Positions 12,701-21,640 of a DNA stretch of 64,000 nucleotides are shown here, piece by piece (positions within the stretch are counted from its first letter, which is position 1; every line of letters begins with the position of its first letter). The translations under genes were made by a program, and so were the position numbers. The notes below the pieces were generated by a model. It made no database searches and had not been told where the DNA came from. It saw nothing but the letters and a program-made list of their open reading frames with translations. The stretch is taken from contig NC_133161.1 of the NCBI RefSeq assembly GCF_040802235.1, positions 17,067,001-17,131,000 on the forward strand. Reading direction: 5' to 3'. The stretch comes from Manis javanica (Eukaryota > Chordata > Mammalia > Pholidota > Manidae).

Positions 12701-15700
12701 GAAAGAAGAATGGGGGTTCTGGGTCTCCCTGCTTGGGGGTCTTACCTTTGATTTCTGGAGTACATGTTGACATATTCTTTCTTGACCTCCTCTAAGCTGT
12801 TTGCATTCCCATCCTCCAGGTTGAAGGATTCTATCAGAGAGTTGAGGGCAACAGTCACAAAGGATCTCTCCTGACTTTGGGATCAGGTGGACCGTGGGTG
12901 GATCCTGAACCCGCCTGGGTTCAGTGTTTGGGGGTCCAGAGCCCAGTTTCACCTCTCCTTCTAGATGTGTGGGAAGAGCTCTCCACTGGGGGCAGAGCTT
13001 CCTCTCAATCAGGGCATCGAAAGTTTCCTTTCCAGAGTTTAGCTGCCACTGGCTTATTAAACCCCAGGACGCAGCCTGCCATCTCTCCCCAGCTGAACGC
13101 GAAGGAAGAGGGCCAGGTTCTGCCCTTTGCTCTGAGCCTGGCCGGCTCTGGCCTGCGTCTTCTCTGGCCTCTCAAGGTGACATCAGGTGCCCTTCAACAG
13201 CACCGCCATGGGGACTGATCATGCTCCATACCGTCAGACAGGAAGCTCCCAGAGGACAGGGGCGCATGTCTCTTCATACCTCTGCCCCAAGCACAGTGCC
13301 CGGCACACAGTAGGCACTCTGTAAGTATTTGTTCTCTTGGCTTAACCCAGTTTCTCTGTTTCCAGCAGAAACACCAACCAGCCTTCCCCTGGGAGGGAGA
13401 TGGGGATGGCAGGTCGGGAACTATTACCTTTCAGCTTCAGCAGATTATCCAGGTTTTGTTCCAGTTCCTGAATATGACTCTTCGCCTTATTCAGAACCTG
13501 CCACTGAGGACAGAGACAGAGATGCTGAAAAGCCAGCCTTCCGCTGCAGAGCCTGGCCATGTGGACACAGGAGCCCTTCCCCAGTCTGAGGCCATGCTGC
13601 CTCAGATGCCAAGTCCCACTCCTTGATATTGTAGATGAAAAAGGGGAGGAAGTTTGTTCTGATACACAGAAGGCATGAACTTTAGTTTGTATGCTGGAAA
13701 TGGTTCTTACAGAAATACCAAAGTATTTGGAAACGATTACCTGTGTTCAGCAAACTACCAGGGCTGCACAAAGGCTAACAACTGCATATACTCCTTGAGG
13801 TGGAATAAACAAGGGCTGTATCAGCCCCAGGCTGGCACAGAGGCCCAGACCTAATCTCTGCTCAGCTGTCACAATGTGTGGCTGGCTGGTTAATGTTAAA
13901 TGTACTCTTCTAACAATATTTTTTTATTTGTCAAATGAATACATTCCAGTTGATCTAAAAACTTCTCAAATGCTCTCCATCAGCTTAAAAGCTGAATTTC
14001 CTTTTCTGAAAGACTAGAATGGCAAACATTTCCTCCCTCCCTCCCTCCTTCCTTCCTTCCTTTTCCTTCCTGTCTATAGTATTAGTACTAAAGTCAAAAT
14101 GGTAACTGCAAGGTTATTAAAAAAAGGGAAATGCTAAATTTGTTTATTATGCTGATGACTGATAGCCGTCAGGAGTTACATGCATTCATCAGACAAGCAG
14201 AAAGAGCAAAGCTGTGTGCTGAGCCCCTGGGACACAGAAGAAACAGGACAGCCCCTGCTCTCAGACATTCTCACAGGGTAACAAGCATGGAGATGACGAC
14301 TCATGGCACAAGCTAGAATTCAGGAAGCACTAAAAAGGGGTAGAAGCAAAGGGCTGTGGAAACACACAGCAGGAAGTTCTGATTCCAGATGGAGCGACAG
14401 AGAAGACTCCATGGAGCCCGGCTGCTGAGCAGAGCCAGCGGAGCTGAGCTCTGAAGTGCACATAGACTCTCAAGGGCAGAGCTAACCGCATGAGCAAAGA
14501 CAGAGGCAGGGAGCTGCCCAGGGGAGATGTGGCCGGCGGGCGGGGTGGGTGGGGGAGAGGACAGCACAGCAGCTGAGGGTGGACCACCATTCTGGGTGCT
14601 GCCATTCTGGGGTCTCACTGATTCTGCCTGGTGCATCGAAGGCGACTTGAAGAGCACTATGAGCACAGCGCTCGGCTGCCCTAGAAGACAGCGACCTGAG
14701 ATACACGGGAATCCAGCAGATCATGCGCGCTGCAGGATCTGAAACCCTTCTTTTAGGCGGGTCTGCCTGCCTTCCTCCATGATCTGCTGCCCCCTGTCCC
14801 GGGGCTCATGATTACACTGTGGGGTCAGCAAGGACTCTGCTCCTTCTTGGGACACCAGAGGCCAACTGGCTGCCCAAACCTTGGGCTGGTTTTTAGGGTG
14901 AGGTGAGGACCTTGCTGCCCTCTAGTCTAGGGCGAGTGGCTGCATTGGCTCAGCAGCACCACACTCTGCAGTCTCACTGTGTACAGCTGGACCAGAACAC
15001 AGCCAGGGAAGCCAGGGACAGCTCGCTGCAGTTCTGTGTCTAGAGTGTGTTTTAGCAGGCTAATTTTCTTAGGACCTTTGTTCTGGGTTGAATTGTGTCC
15101 CCCTAAAAAAGATTTGTTGAAGTCCTAACCATCAGAACCTGTGAACATGACCTTGTTTGGAAATAGGGTTTTATAGAGGTAATTGGTGATAATGAGGTCA
15201 TTAGGGGGTCCCTAATCCAGTGTACGATAAGTGTCCTCCTGAACAGGGGAAATTGGATGCAGAGAAAGACATGCGCAGAGGGCAGAGGATATGAAGACAC
15301 AGTGAGAAGACAGCCACACAAGGGGAATGATGCCTCTACAAGTCAAGGAAGCCAAGGACTGCCCACCAATTCCAGAAGCGGGGAGAGGCCAGGAAGGAGT
15401 CTCCCCTAGAGCTGTTAGAGGGGGCATGGCCCTGCAGACACCTTGATTTGGGGCTTCCAGCCTTCAGAACTCTGAGACAATACACTTCTGTTCTTCTAAG
15501 CCATGCAGTTCCTGGTAGTTTGTTAGGGCAGCCCTAGGAAACGACCTTGACGCACCATTACTCTCATAGAACAAATCCTTTCTTCAGGGATATTGCACAT
15601 GCACAATTCAGGGTTGTCCCTCATGCAGGACAGAGAAAGGAGAGTACAGAGAACATCTGGTTGTCAGGCTGTTTCCTGGATGTGCCGTTTCTGGTGAAAG

Positions 15701-17538
15701 TTTAACTTTCTGGGGGCCTCAGTTTCTTCCGCTGTAACACTGGGCTGATGTGCACAGAAAGGGAGAAATAAGGTACTGTACCGGGAAATGATGCTAACAT
15801 TGAAAACCACTATGCGACGCTACATCTTTTCATGCAGTTATCCTGTTAAACTCCACAACAGGCCTCTGAGGAAGCCCTTGGTATTGTCCGCATTTAACAG
15901 ATGTGATAACTAAAGCTTAGCAAGTAACTTGCCCCACGTGGACTGAGGCCTGTTAACAGCCAAGCCCTCAACCACCAAGTTGGGAGATACTCATTATAGG
16001 GGGTGCAAATGGTTTTCCTCTAGATTTCCTTCCATTTCTCACTTGCAGGTCCTGGAAGCCTGTTCTTTCTTGGGGCCTGCTGCCAGTCTGTACACGTCGT
16101 CACTGGCCACTTACAGAGACCTGCATTTTAATGCACCCCTAGAAGCATGCAGTATGTGTCTCTTCATCCAGGGGACCTGTGGCAGAGCTGTGCTGGACAA
16201 GCTCTCCACCACCAGGCCCAGAGGTGGGATCTCCCTCCCTTTCCCCACCCTGCACCCCTGAGCCCAGCTCAGCAGGGGGAGGAGGAATGACCCTCTCAAC
16301 ACCACTCACCCTGTACCCTTCACAAGGGCGGGTGGGGATCTCTGTGGGATTCAGCTAAAAACAACCACGTCTTTGTGTGGGGCCCCACCCTAGGGTGTTG
16401 GGGCACCTGCCTCTGATTTCCGCATAGGCCCTGCCCTGTGCCTGCTGAGGAGCTCTTCTGCAGGCTGCCCTCCACGAGGATGCCGTGCCAGTTCTGGAAG
16501 CAGAAGCTCTTGCCATCAAATGGGCCCTCTCTGTAAGTGCCACTCTGCTGAGAGCACCAGCCTGGGAAGGAAAACCCTCGGCTGGAACAGTCACAGCACA
16601 ACAGGCTGGTCCAGAGAGGCGGAAGGTGGAAAGAGGGCTGGTCTGGAGCCGGCAATGGGGGCCTTTTCCTGGTCTTGCCACCAACCAGCTGATCTGAGTT
16701 CTCTGGACCCCAGTCCCTCCTCTGTTAAAGAGCTTGGGGGGCCAGAGGTGCTCGGGGACATGCCCACTATTGGAGACCCCCTAGAGTGCTTGTCTAATAC
16801 TTTTAATTCCATTCCTGCTACCACCACCTGAAACCATACAAAACGTCCTCGATGCTCTGCCAGAGGCGCTAACATGCAACAGAAAAGCCACGTAAGGAGA
16901 AAGGTGGAATTAAGAGCAGGGAAAGGAAAACGTTTACATGGGAGCCCTGCTGCTTAAGGAGAAAGACCTGCCTGGCACACAAACACCGAGACACGTTCCT
17001 GTGCCTGGCATGTGTGTTTGGGGTGGGGACACAGGGTCCAGGAGCAGCTGCTGAGCTGGAGGTTCACCACTGCCCAGGACAGGGGCGGGCATGGGAGTTG
17101 CCGCTAACCGGGCCTCTCAGGCCCGTTGTTTCCCTTCCGATGCCAGGCTGTCTGCAGCACGTAGGTAAGGCCTGGTGCTCGTGCTCTACTGACGCGCAGC
17201 AGCAGGCACAGAGAGGGGTCCCAAGCTGACCGCTGACCTCACCCAGGCCAAAGCCGGGAGGTGTGGGAGAGCTCCAGGCCAGTCCCCACCTGGACCCACA
17301 GTCCCTGCCCATGTGGAACCTTCTCCCCACACTCAGGCCCCCGTACCTTTGAGGGTGTGAGATCAGACTGGGAGTAAAGAGTCTTCCTGAGGCTGCTGAA
17401 CAGCCCTGCCAGGGTGGCTCGGTGGCGAGCCTGGGACAGGCGTCTGCGGGCCACGCGTGACTCAAGCTCCTGCAGCTGTGCGGGGGCCAGGGATGCCACT
17501 TTCTCACTGAAGTTGCTGCTTTCTCGAGAGGTCTCCAT
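712..17538 (-). CDS. STRA8: STRA8, stimulated by retinoic acid 8 (eight coding exons)
   Basis: STRA8 is a germ-cell nuclear factor that works with MEIOSIN to switch on meiotic genes. Coding exons on the minus strand are 17538-17347, 13503-13428, 12830-12746, 9868-9668, 8859-8574, 4782-4709, 2828-2717 and 789-712. They total 1104 nt, or 367 residues, with every junction in phase and flanked by AG/GT. Residues 22-89 form a bHLH-like region: basic RRRLSQARHR, a helix, then a second helix starting at SKWQVLNKAK. Residues 139-168 are glutamate-rich. The most conserved block (QTMDLLTANG, IVSAAISHLWQ) lies in 190-280, and FDVASFLDK precedes an acidic tail ending FDDDEDL. The start is the first in-frame ATG after the exon 2 acceptor. 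Human STRA8, as I recall it, extends further N-terminally from an upstream exon that I could not find. Mouse is about 393 residues and human about 330. No frameshift or premature stop is seen, so the gene looks functional. Confidence 0.96.
2717..2828 (-). CDS. STRA8: STRA8 coding exon (NPENPEEKFQLYMQII)
   Basis: The exon encodes SAFAGCNPENPEEKFQLYMQ and then IINYFKGLPAVNFQIKQ. The acceptor TTCTTCTTCCAG is strong and the donor is CAG|GTAGGA, phase 0. It matches the C-terminal conserved STRA8 segment. Confidence 0.95.
2920..3455. repeat. Large imperfect inverted repeat in a STRA8 intron
   Basis: The left arm (about 2920-3128) and right arm (about 3228-3455) are reverse complements with small indels, separated by about 100 bases. 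The best block pairs 3065-3109 with about 3253-3297 at roughly 40 of 45 bases. The innermost 14 bases (CCAGTCTCCCTACA at 3115-3128, its complement at 3228-3241) are exact. Another matched block includes AGACCTAC near 2945 and its complement near 3424. It is not a family I recognise. It lies between the 74-nt and 112-nt STRA8 exons, so the pre-mRNA could fold into a long hairpin. Confidence 0.8.
4709..4782 (-). CDS. STRA8: STRA8 coding exon (FDVASFLDK)
   Basis: This is a short exon of 74 nt. It encodes ILLEDTFDVASFLDKSETPS and then TSSS, with acceptor TTTCTTTCAG and donor AG|GTGAGG. The usual ILFEDAFDVASFLDK carries F-to-L and A-to-T changes here. Confidence 0.94.
5225..5405 (+). repeat. MIR SINE
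   Basis: It shows the MIR order: a tRNA-like core, then a stretch like GTGTAGTCTCAGCCAAGTGA, then AAGCACCTGGCACATGGT with a 3' tail. It is old and diverged, and lies in a STRA8 intron. Confidence 0.75.
5405..5600. repeat. Ancient L1M-type fragment
   Basis: AT-rich sequence resembling the common old mammalian module with ACACATGTTCATAGTGGAAA and GAGATGTCCATCGTTGACAT. Family assignment is from memory of the motif. Related copies lie near 11700 and 26180. Confidence 0.45.
5660..5820. repeat. Small palindromic DNA-transposon-like element
   Basis: The element starts near AGGATTGCAAGATTTAGC and ends near TTTATCTGGCACCCC. Its centre is self-complementary: GCATAAGAATGTACC pairs with GGGCATTCTTATG. 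This matches a widespread non-autonomous mammalian DNA transposon with long terminal inverted repeats. I cannot fix the family name. Confidence 0.6.
7070..7210 (+). repeat. MER5A-like hAT element
   Basis: It contains the characteristic CACCTGGGGTGCTTGTTAAA and TCTGAGTCAGTGGGTCTGGG segments of MER5A-type non-autonomous hAT (Charlie) elements. Confidence 0.7.
8574..8859 (-). CDS. STRA8: STRA8 coding exon (conserved core)
   Basis: This largest coding exon encodes YLSFYKQTMDLLTANGIVSS, then IVSAAISHLWQNLSE and KDSGVESQGASCSLTSTPEE. The acceptor is CTGTTCCAG and the donor is GAG|GTGAGC, phase 0. It is the best conserved part of STRA8 between human and mouse and confirms orthology. Confidence 0.97.
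9405..9425 (+). repeat. G-rich run, potential G-quadruplex
   Basis: Runs of six, five and seven G are separated by single T bases, 240 bases from the acidic STRA8 exon. On the STRA8 transcript (minus strand) the sequence is C-rich, so any G4 would form in the non-transcript strand. Confidence 0.5.
9668..9868 (-). CDS. STRA8: STRA8 glutamate-rich exon
   Basis: The acceptor is TTTTCTCACCAG and the donor is CG|GTGCGC. The exon first encodes SLVLNQVLQKGSATWCPTE, aligning with mouse STRA8. An acidic run of about 30 residues dominated by Glu and Asp follows, then KVELPHSPAASPPDPLEFER. The acidic run lies on a near-pure purine tract (plus strand 9720-9800 is CTT/CTC-rich), so its length may vary within populations. 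The human canonical protein, as I recall it, lacks this acidic block. Confidence 0.92.
10080..11160 (+). mobile_element. Old L1 fragment (ORF2 3' part), degenerate
   Basis: It retains typical L1 ORF2 wording: an AACTTCCTCAGCCTGATGAA segment, an ATTCTAGCCAGTCCAATAGG segment and GAAAATCCCAGAGAATCTA. Toward 11050, CCAACAGGAAAATGGGCAAA follows. There are many stops and indels, so it is inactive. It lies in a STRA8 intron. Confidence 0.8.
11180..11300 (-). mobile_element. Antisense L1 fragment
   Basis: The CCTGTGCTGGTACCACAGTT and following GCAGGTTGATAATATTTCC are the antisense of L1 ORF2. Confidence 0.5.
11690..11800. repeat. Ancient L1M-type fragment
   Basis: It has the same module as at 5405-5600: AAACATGTTCATTGTTGAAG, then GAAAACACAGAAAAGCACAG. 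It is short and diverged. Confidence 0.45.
12746..12830 (-). CDS. STRA8: STRA8 coding exon
   Basis: The exon encodes SFNLEDGNANSLEEVKKEY and then VNMYSRNQ. The acceptor is CTGATAG and the donor is AG|GTAAGA. It leaves two bases (AG) to be completed as serine by the next exon. It matches the conserved STRA8 segment SFNLxDGxxxSLEEVK. Confidence 0.94.
13235..13345 (+). repeat. L2 3'-end fragment
   Basis: It reads as the L2 3' end: GAGGACAGGGGCGCATGTCT, then CAGTGCCCGGCACACAGTAG, then TATTTGTTCTCT. It lies 80 bases from STRA8 exon 13428-13503, on the intron side. Confidence 0.7.
13428..13503 (-). CDS. STRA8: STRA8 coding exon (second helix)
   Basis: The acceptor TCCTCAG precedes TGG CAG GTT. 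The exon encodes WQVLNKAKSHIQELEQNL and then DNLLKLK (residues 65-89), the amphipathic second helix of the bHLH-like region. One extra base before the GTAATA donor gives phase 1. Confidence 0.95.
14027..14070 (+). repeat. Pyrimidine (CCCT/CCTT) microsatellite
   Basis: A tandem CCTCCCTC to CCTTCCTT tract in the intron between two STRA8 exons. Confidence 0.85.
15069..15550 (+). repeat. Ancient interspersed repeat, about 480 bases (family unresolved)
   Basis: It begins at GGTTGAATTGTGTCCCCCTA, runs through CCTTGTTTGGAAATAGGG, and ends near CCTGGTAGTTTGTTAGGGCA. This is a common mammalian repeat that I recognise by wording. It may be LTR-derived, but I cannot name the family reliably. Confidence 0.6.
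15825..15980 (-). repeat. MIR SINE
   Basis: Reverse-orientation MIR: CATTTAACAGATGTGATAAC, then AAGTAACTTGCCCCACGTGG, then a CAAGCCCTCAACCACCAAG end. Confidence 0.65.
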
Positions 17539-17544
17539 TGTAAG
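17347..17544 (-). CDS. STRA8: STRA8 exon with start codon (bHLH basic region)
   Basis: On the minus strand a pyrimidine-rich acceptor ends in TTGCAG just before 17544. The ATG lies at 17538-17536 and opens METSRESS. The exon encodes residues 1-64, including QLQELESRVARRRLSQARHR, and ends phase 0 at a GTACGG donor. Six bases upstream of the ATG are untranslated. Confidence 0.95.
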
Positions 17545-18489
17545 CTGCAATGTAATAGTATGCTTTTTTTGGCCCTAGCTAACAAAGATACTGTATTAAA
17601 GAAAAAGGAAGGCAGACTGAAGTGGAAAGGAGGGCAGCACCATCCCAAGTAAGAAGTCCCAAACCAATGAATCTCATCAACAAGATATACAATAAATAAC
17701 AGATGGCACAAAATGGGATTCAAGCTCGACTCCTGGAGACACAAGCCACTCATATTTTACTTACAGTTGAAGGTCACGGCAACTTTACACCAGGAAGTTT
17801 CCAGAACATTGCAGGTACTCACCAGACACTTGTGAACTGACTGCCATGGCCAAGGAGCGCAAGCCACACCCTGAGAGCTCATTCTTCACCATCTGTTAAA
17901 AGCTGAATAGGTATGTGTCCCACCCTCTGGGGGTTTCCTTGCTGTAAGAATGTGCCCCTCTTTGATCTGGGTACTGGTTACATGGGTATAAATGTGCGAA
18001 AAAAAATCCATCAAGGTGTACTCTTTAGATTTCTGAACTTTTCTGTGTATATATATTATATCTTAAAAAGACAAGAATGTGCCCTTCTGTCTGTGAAAGC
18101 AAAAAGTCACATGACAAGAGAAGTGGGAGGGGCTTTACCTCATGTGCCTCTATGAGTTCTGAAGATGGTCAGTGTGTTGTCCTTTGTGAGTTTACAGACC
18201 AGAAATCCTTCCCTAGAAGGGCAGTTCTGGGGCTGATAGGTATGAGTTTTAATAAGAGAGAGAGATCACGGCCTCTTAGCTGAGCCATGGAACCCTCCAT
18301 CAGGCAATCGCCCCACGGCTCAGAGGGAATCTGGCTCCCCACTGCTCCGCCAGCTCTTTGAACAGAGGGGCTGTATCTTCATCACCTCTGCATCCACTCA
18401 GTGCTGGGGTTTTCACTGAATTAGGATGGGAGGCACCCACTGGGTCCACTGTCCCCTGAGCTCAGTCCAGCTGCACAGGGGCCCTGCAT

Positions 18490-19450
18490 GACCTCGGCCA
18501 GTGGTCTGCCAATTTTGGTGCATGACGATCACCTGGGGGGACTGTTGAAAATAAATATGCCAGGCCCCACCTCAAAAACACTGGATCCACAACAGAGATG
18601 AGGCTTAGAACCTCTCCCCACCTGTTCTGAGAGAAATCTGCTGCATCCATGGATGTTTTATTGCCCTTGTCTAGCTTGGATTAACACATAGTCTACAGGC
18701 ACACACCTGATCATCTACATTTGCTCTCTTACAACACTAAACTATGTTTTCTACCTTTATCTTGCATCTATCTACCACTTCAGCATTTTATTAAAAATAA
18801 TAATAATAAAGAGAGAAATGTGGTATCCACATATAAATCAAGTATAAAAATCAAACAAATATTCATATTTGAACTGACTGTTTATAGTTCCTAATGCGTG
18901 ATCAAAACCGAAAGTTTCTGTGATGACTGCCCTTGTACTGTTCACCATGTAACTTATTCACTATGTAAGAATTTGTTCTCCATGTAAGAACTTGTTCGTT
19001 ATGCTTCAGAAGATTGGAGACTGATGAAAATTAGGCTTGGGGTGGATTAATGATTATACATTGAGCATTGAGACCCCTATACAGAATTTTATTGTTGTTA
19101 ACAACCATTTGATCAATAAATAGGAGAGATACCCTCACACACACACAAAAAAGTACACACTTCCAATTGTAAAATAAATAAGTAACCGGGATGTAATGTA
19201 TAGCATAAGGAATATAGTCAAAATATTGTAACAACTTGGTATGGTGATAGCTGGTACCTAGAATTATCACGTATATAAATGTTGAATCAATGTGTTGTAC
19301 ACCTGAAACTAATGTAATACTGTGTGTCAACTACCCTTCAATAAAAAATAATTATCTAAAAAAAAACAAAAAAACAAAAAAAACAAAAAAACACTGGATC
19401 CGACCTACAGGGGTGAGCCCAGGCATGAGGGGCAACATGCTCCCCAGGTG
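18490..19450 (+). mobile_element. MER5A copy interrupted by an 800-base retroposed element
   Basis: A MER5A-like half (18490-18588, GATCACCTGGGGGGACTGTT) resumes at 19402 (CATGCTCCCCAGGTGACTG). Between them, 18589-19386 is flanked by a 15-base target-site duplication, AAAAACACTGGATCC, at 18574-18588 and 19387-19401. The insert ends in an L1-type tail (ACACCTGAAACTAATGTAAT) and an A-rich tract of AAAAC units near 19358-19390. Its 5' 550 bases are not a standard L1 region that I recognise. They include an AATAATAATAATAAAG stretch, a second internal A-run near 19147, and the words ACAACCATTTGATCAATAAA. Confidence 0.8.
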
Positions 19451-21249
19451 ACTGACTTGTTCACGGGACACACATGCCCCTCTCAGAGCCCCACAGCCAG
19501 TCGTCACTGGTAACAGAATCTCCTCTGTGGAGGGAAGGAATATAGGGGAAGGGGTTGAAAGAAAGCTTTCCCACTAAGTTCTAGGGAGAGAATCGGCCAC
19601 AGAGACAGTGAATCCAATCAGGGAATATGGGATTGTAAAATATCATTGAGGTTGGAAAGCAGATCTCCCATCAACAACAAGATTGTCACCAATCTGTCTA
19701 CTGCCCCTCAGTTTGTTTCTCAGAACAGGGGCAGGAAGTATGGGTGCTGCTTCAGTTGCCTGCACTGATCCCCATAAACTCCTTTCCCATTCAGTCCTGG
19801 GACGTATGCCATCAGCATGGCTAGGAGGCCACAGACCTGCAGCAACCCATCCAAATCCCACACACCAACAAACTTTTAACCGGAAGCAAAGTGAAACAGG
19901 GAAGGTTTTGAACTGCTTAGAGCAAATGGGAACCTTTTGAACCCACGAAGTTAGGTTTTCTTTATTTGTTTACAATAAAGAGAAATGAAGATGCCTGGAC
20001 ATCAGGGGATTTTGGTGAAAGGAGGTAAAAATACCAGGTCATCCCAGGATCTTGGATTCTCTAACAGTCTAAGAACACCGCTGCCTTGGCTTGTGGGGAA
20101 TCTGGGGCTCTCCCAGTGCTAATGCTGTGATTTGAGTTTCCTTGCAGGCTTCTATCCAAACACACTCCATGGGACAGAGCTGGATGGCTGGGCAAACAAT
20201 TTCAGTCGCTGAATAAGGGTGCAGTCCTCTGCCTTTCCCACAGGGGGCAGACTCTCCCTTACTTGCTATCCTGAGGGTACCGCCTGCCTCCCGCTTCTAG
20301 GAACAGTGATGGCGCCAGAGCATCTCCAGCCCAGCTGCCGGGAGCTATGGCCTCCTCTTCACCCTGCCTGCCCCAGGTGCCGCAGGGAAGATAGGAGAAG
20401 ATCCCTTCCTGCGTTATGGGGAAAATCAAGCCAAGTAGATGTTAAGCTTAATTAGAGCCCACGCAATTTTCAGTGTCCTACTTCTAAATGCTGCATCGTG
20501 CTCTCCACTAAGAATGATTTGCTGAGACCCCCAAAAGGCATTTTGGAGCCAAAAATCACCTCAGGCATTTCAGGATGGCCACAGCTCTGACATATTTTTC
20601 CTATTACACACTTTTTACTGTGTTCAAACCTGTTCATTGATCATCTTGCTAACTATAACCTTCAGTCTAACAAGGTGAGAAGACAGCTTCATTGATGCAT
20701 TCTTCTAACAAGGTATTTTGTGAAGATTCATTACCATCATGCCATATTTTTTATTATTTCTCATCATAAAGCAAAGCATACTTTCTTTACAAGTATTTTC
20801 CTTTTAAAACACCACTTACTACACACTTAGAGCTGAAATTTTTAAAACTCCCTCAACTAATTTTTTTTTAAGTATGACCCCACCTTCTCCACAGTTCAGA
20901 GAAATTTTCATCATTTCTAAGCCTCTCTCCACAAAACATTTGCGTGATCCCACCTCATCAGCAAACTCTAGGTAAAGGTACACAATTCACCAGGTAATGT
21001 TTTGCCACCCATAGCAGCTTCCTTTGATTCCTCCCTATGCTTATCAGATCGTGTGAAAGCAAAATCCACAGTCATTCTCATAAACATGTAGGTCCTCAGG
21101 ATGACACGGACAAATGCTCATATTAAAGTCTGGCCCCGGTTGCAAACGTTCACCTGTTTGGACACACCGGCTTGGATGTGTCGCAAGTACAGACATTCAC
21201 ACTGCCAAGGGCATCTTCTGGAGATGAGCTGGAGGCTAACCTCAGCGTT

Positions 21250-21640
21250 TATTCCATACTCACGTGTGGGAGGAGGTGGGCACCATGCTCACGGCATCCC
21301 CACTCCGCGGACGTGCGGGAGGCTGCGCAAAGCCTGGATAGCGGTGACAGCGGCCACCGGAATCCCGCGTCAGCCAGGGTGGGACTGTGCCCGGGCCAGA
21401 AAGACAGACCTAGCACCTCGGGCAGGGACCAATCACAGCGCATTCCTGGTCCCCACAGCCAATGGGGATGCGTGGTGGCAGGCCAATGAGGGAGCGGGCA
21501 GTGGCTGAAGCAATGTAACAAGGTGTCCAAAGGTGATACAAAAGGGCGGGGCCAACCTTCTCACCTTGCCTGGTGGCAACTTCTCAAGTGAAGGCCACAG
21601 AAGAAGGGGGTGGGGATCCCCGTGTCACCTCAGATCCTCC
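21250..21640 (-). promoter_or_regulatory. STRA8: Candidate STRA8 promoter with three CCAAT boxes
   Basis: This CpG-enriched stretch lies upstream of the STRA8 start exon. CCAAT boxes occur at 21429-21433, 21459-21463 and 21483-21487, spaced about 30 and 24 bases as in NF-Y promoters. A GC box is at 21544-21553 and CACGTG at 21261-21266. A DR2-like pair of nuclear-receptor half-sites on the minus strand lies at 21553-21566. CACCTCAG, matching the STRA8/MEIOSIN motif CNCCTCAG, is at 21625-21632. A good minus-strand donor, GTGAGTATG, begins at 21263 and could end a noncoding first exon. That it drives STRA8 rests on position and motif content. Confidence 0.5.
21265..21370 (-). other. STRA8: Possible STRA8 noncoding first exon
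   Basis: This would run from a start just downstream of the CCAAT cluster to the GTGAGTATG donor at 21263. It contains a very short upstream ORF (ATG CCG TGA). It also contains an ATG whose frame would overlap the main start after splicing to 17544. No transcript evidence is visible, and the donor base before GT is C rather than G. Confidence 0.3.

Noticed and set aside
14313..14724. Several overlapping minus-strand frames of 80-117 codons
   Set aside because: They lie inside a STRA8 intron in repeat-like sequence, with no splice sites and no known domain.
17064..17753. 229-codon minus-strand open frame
   Set aside because: It overlaps the STRA8 start exon in another frame and crosses its acceptor and donor. 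The STRA8 frame is the conserved one.
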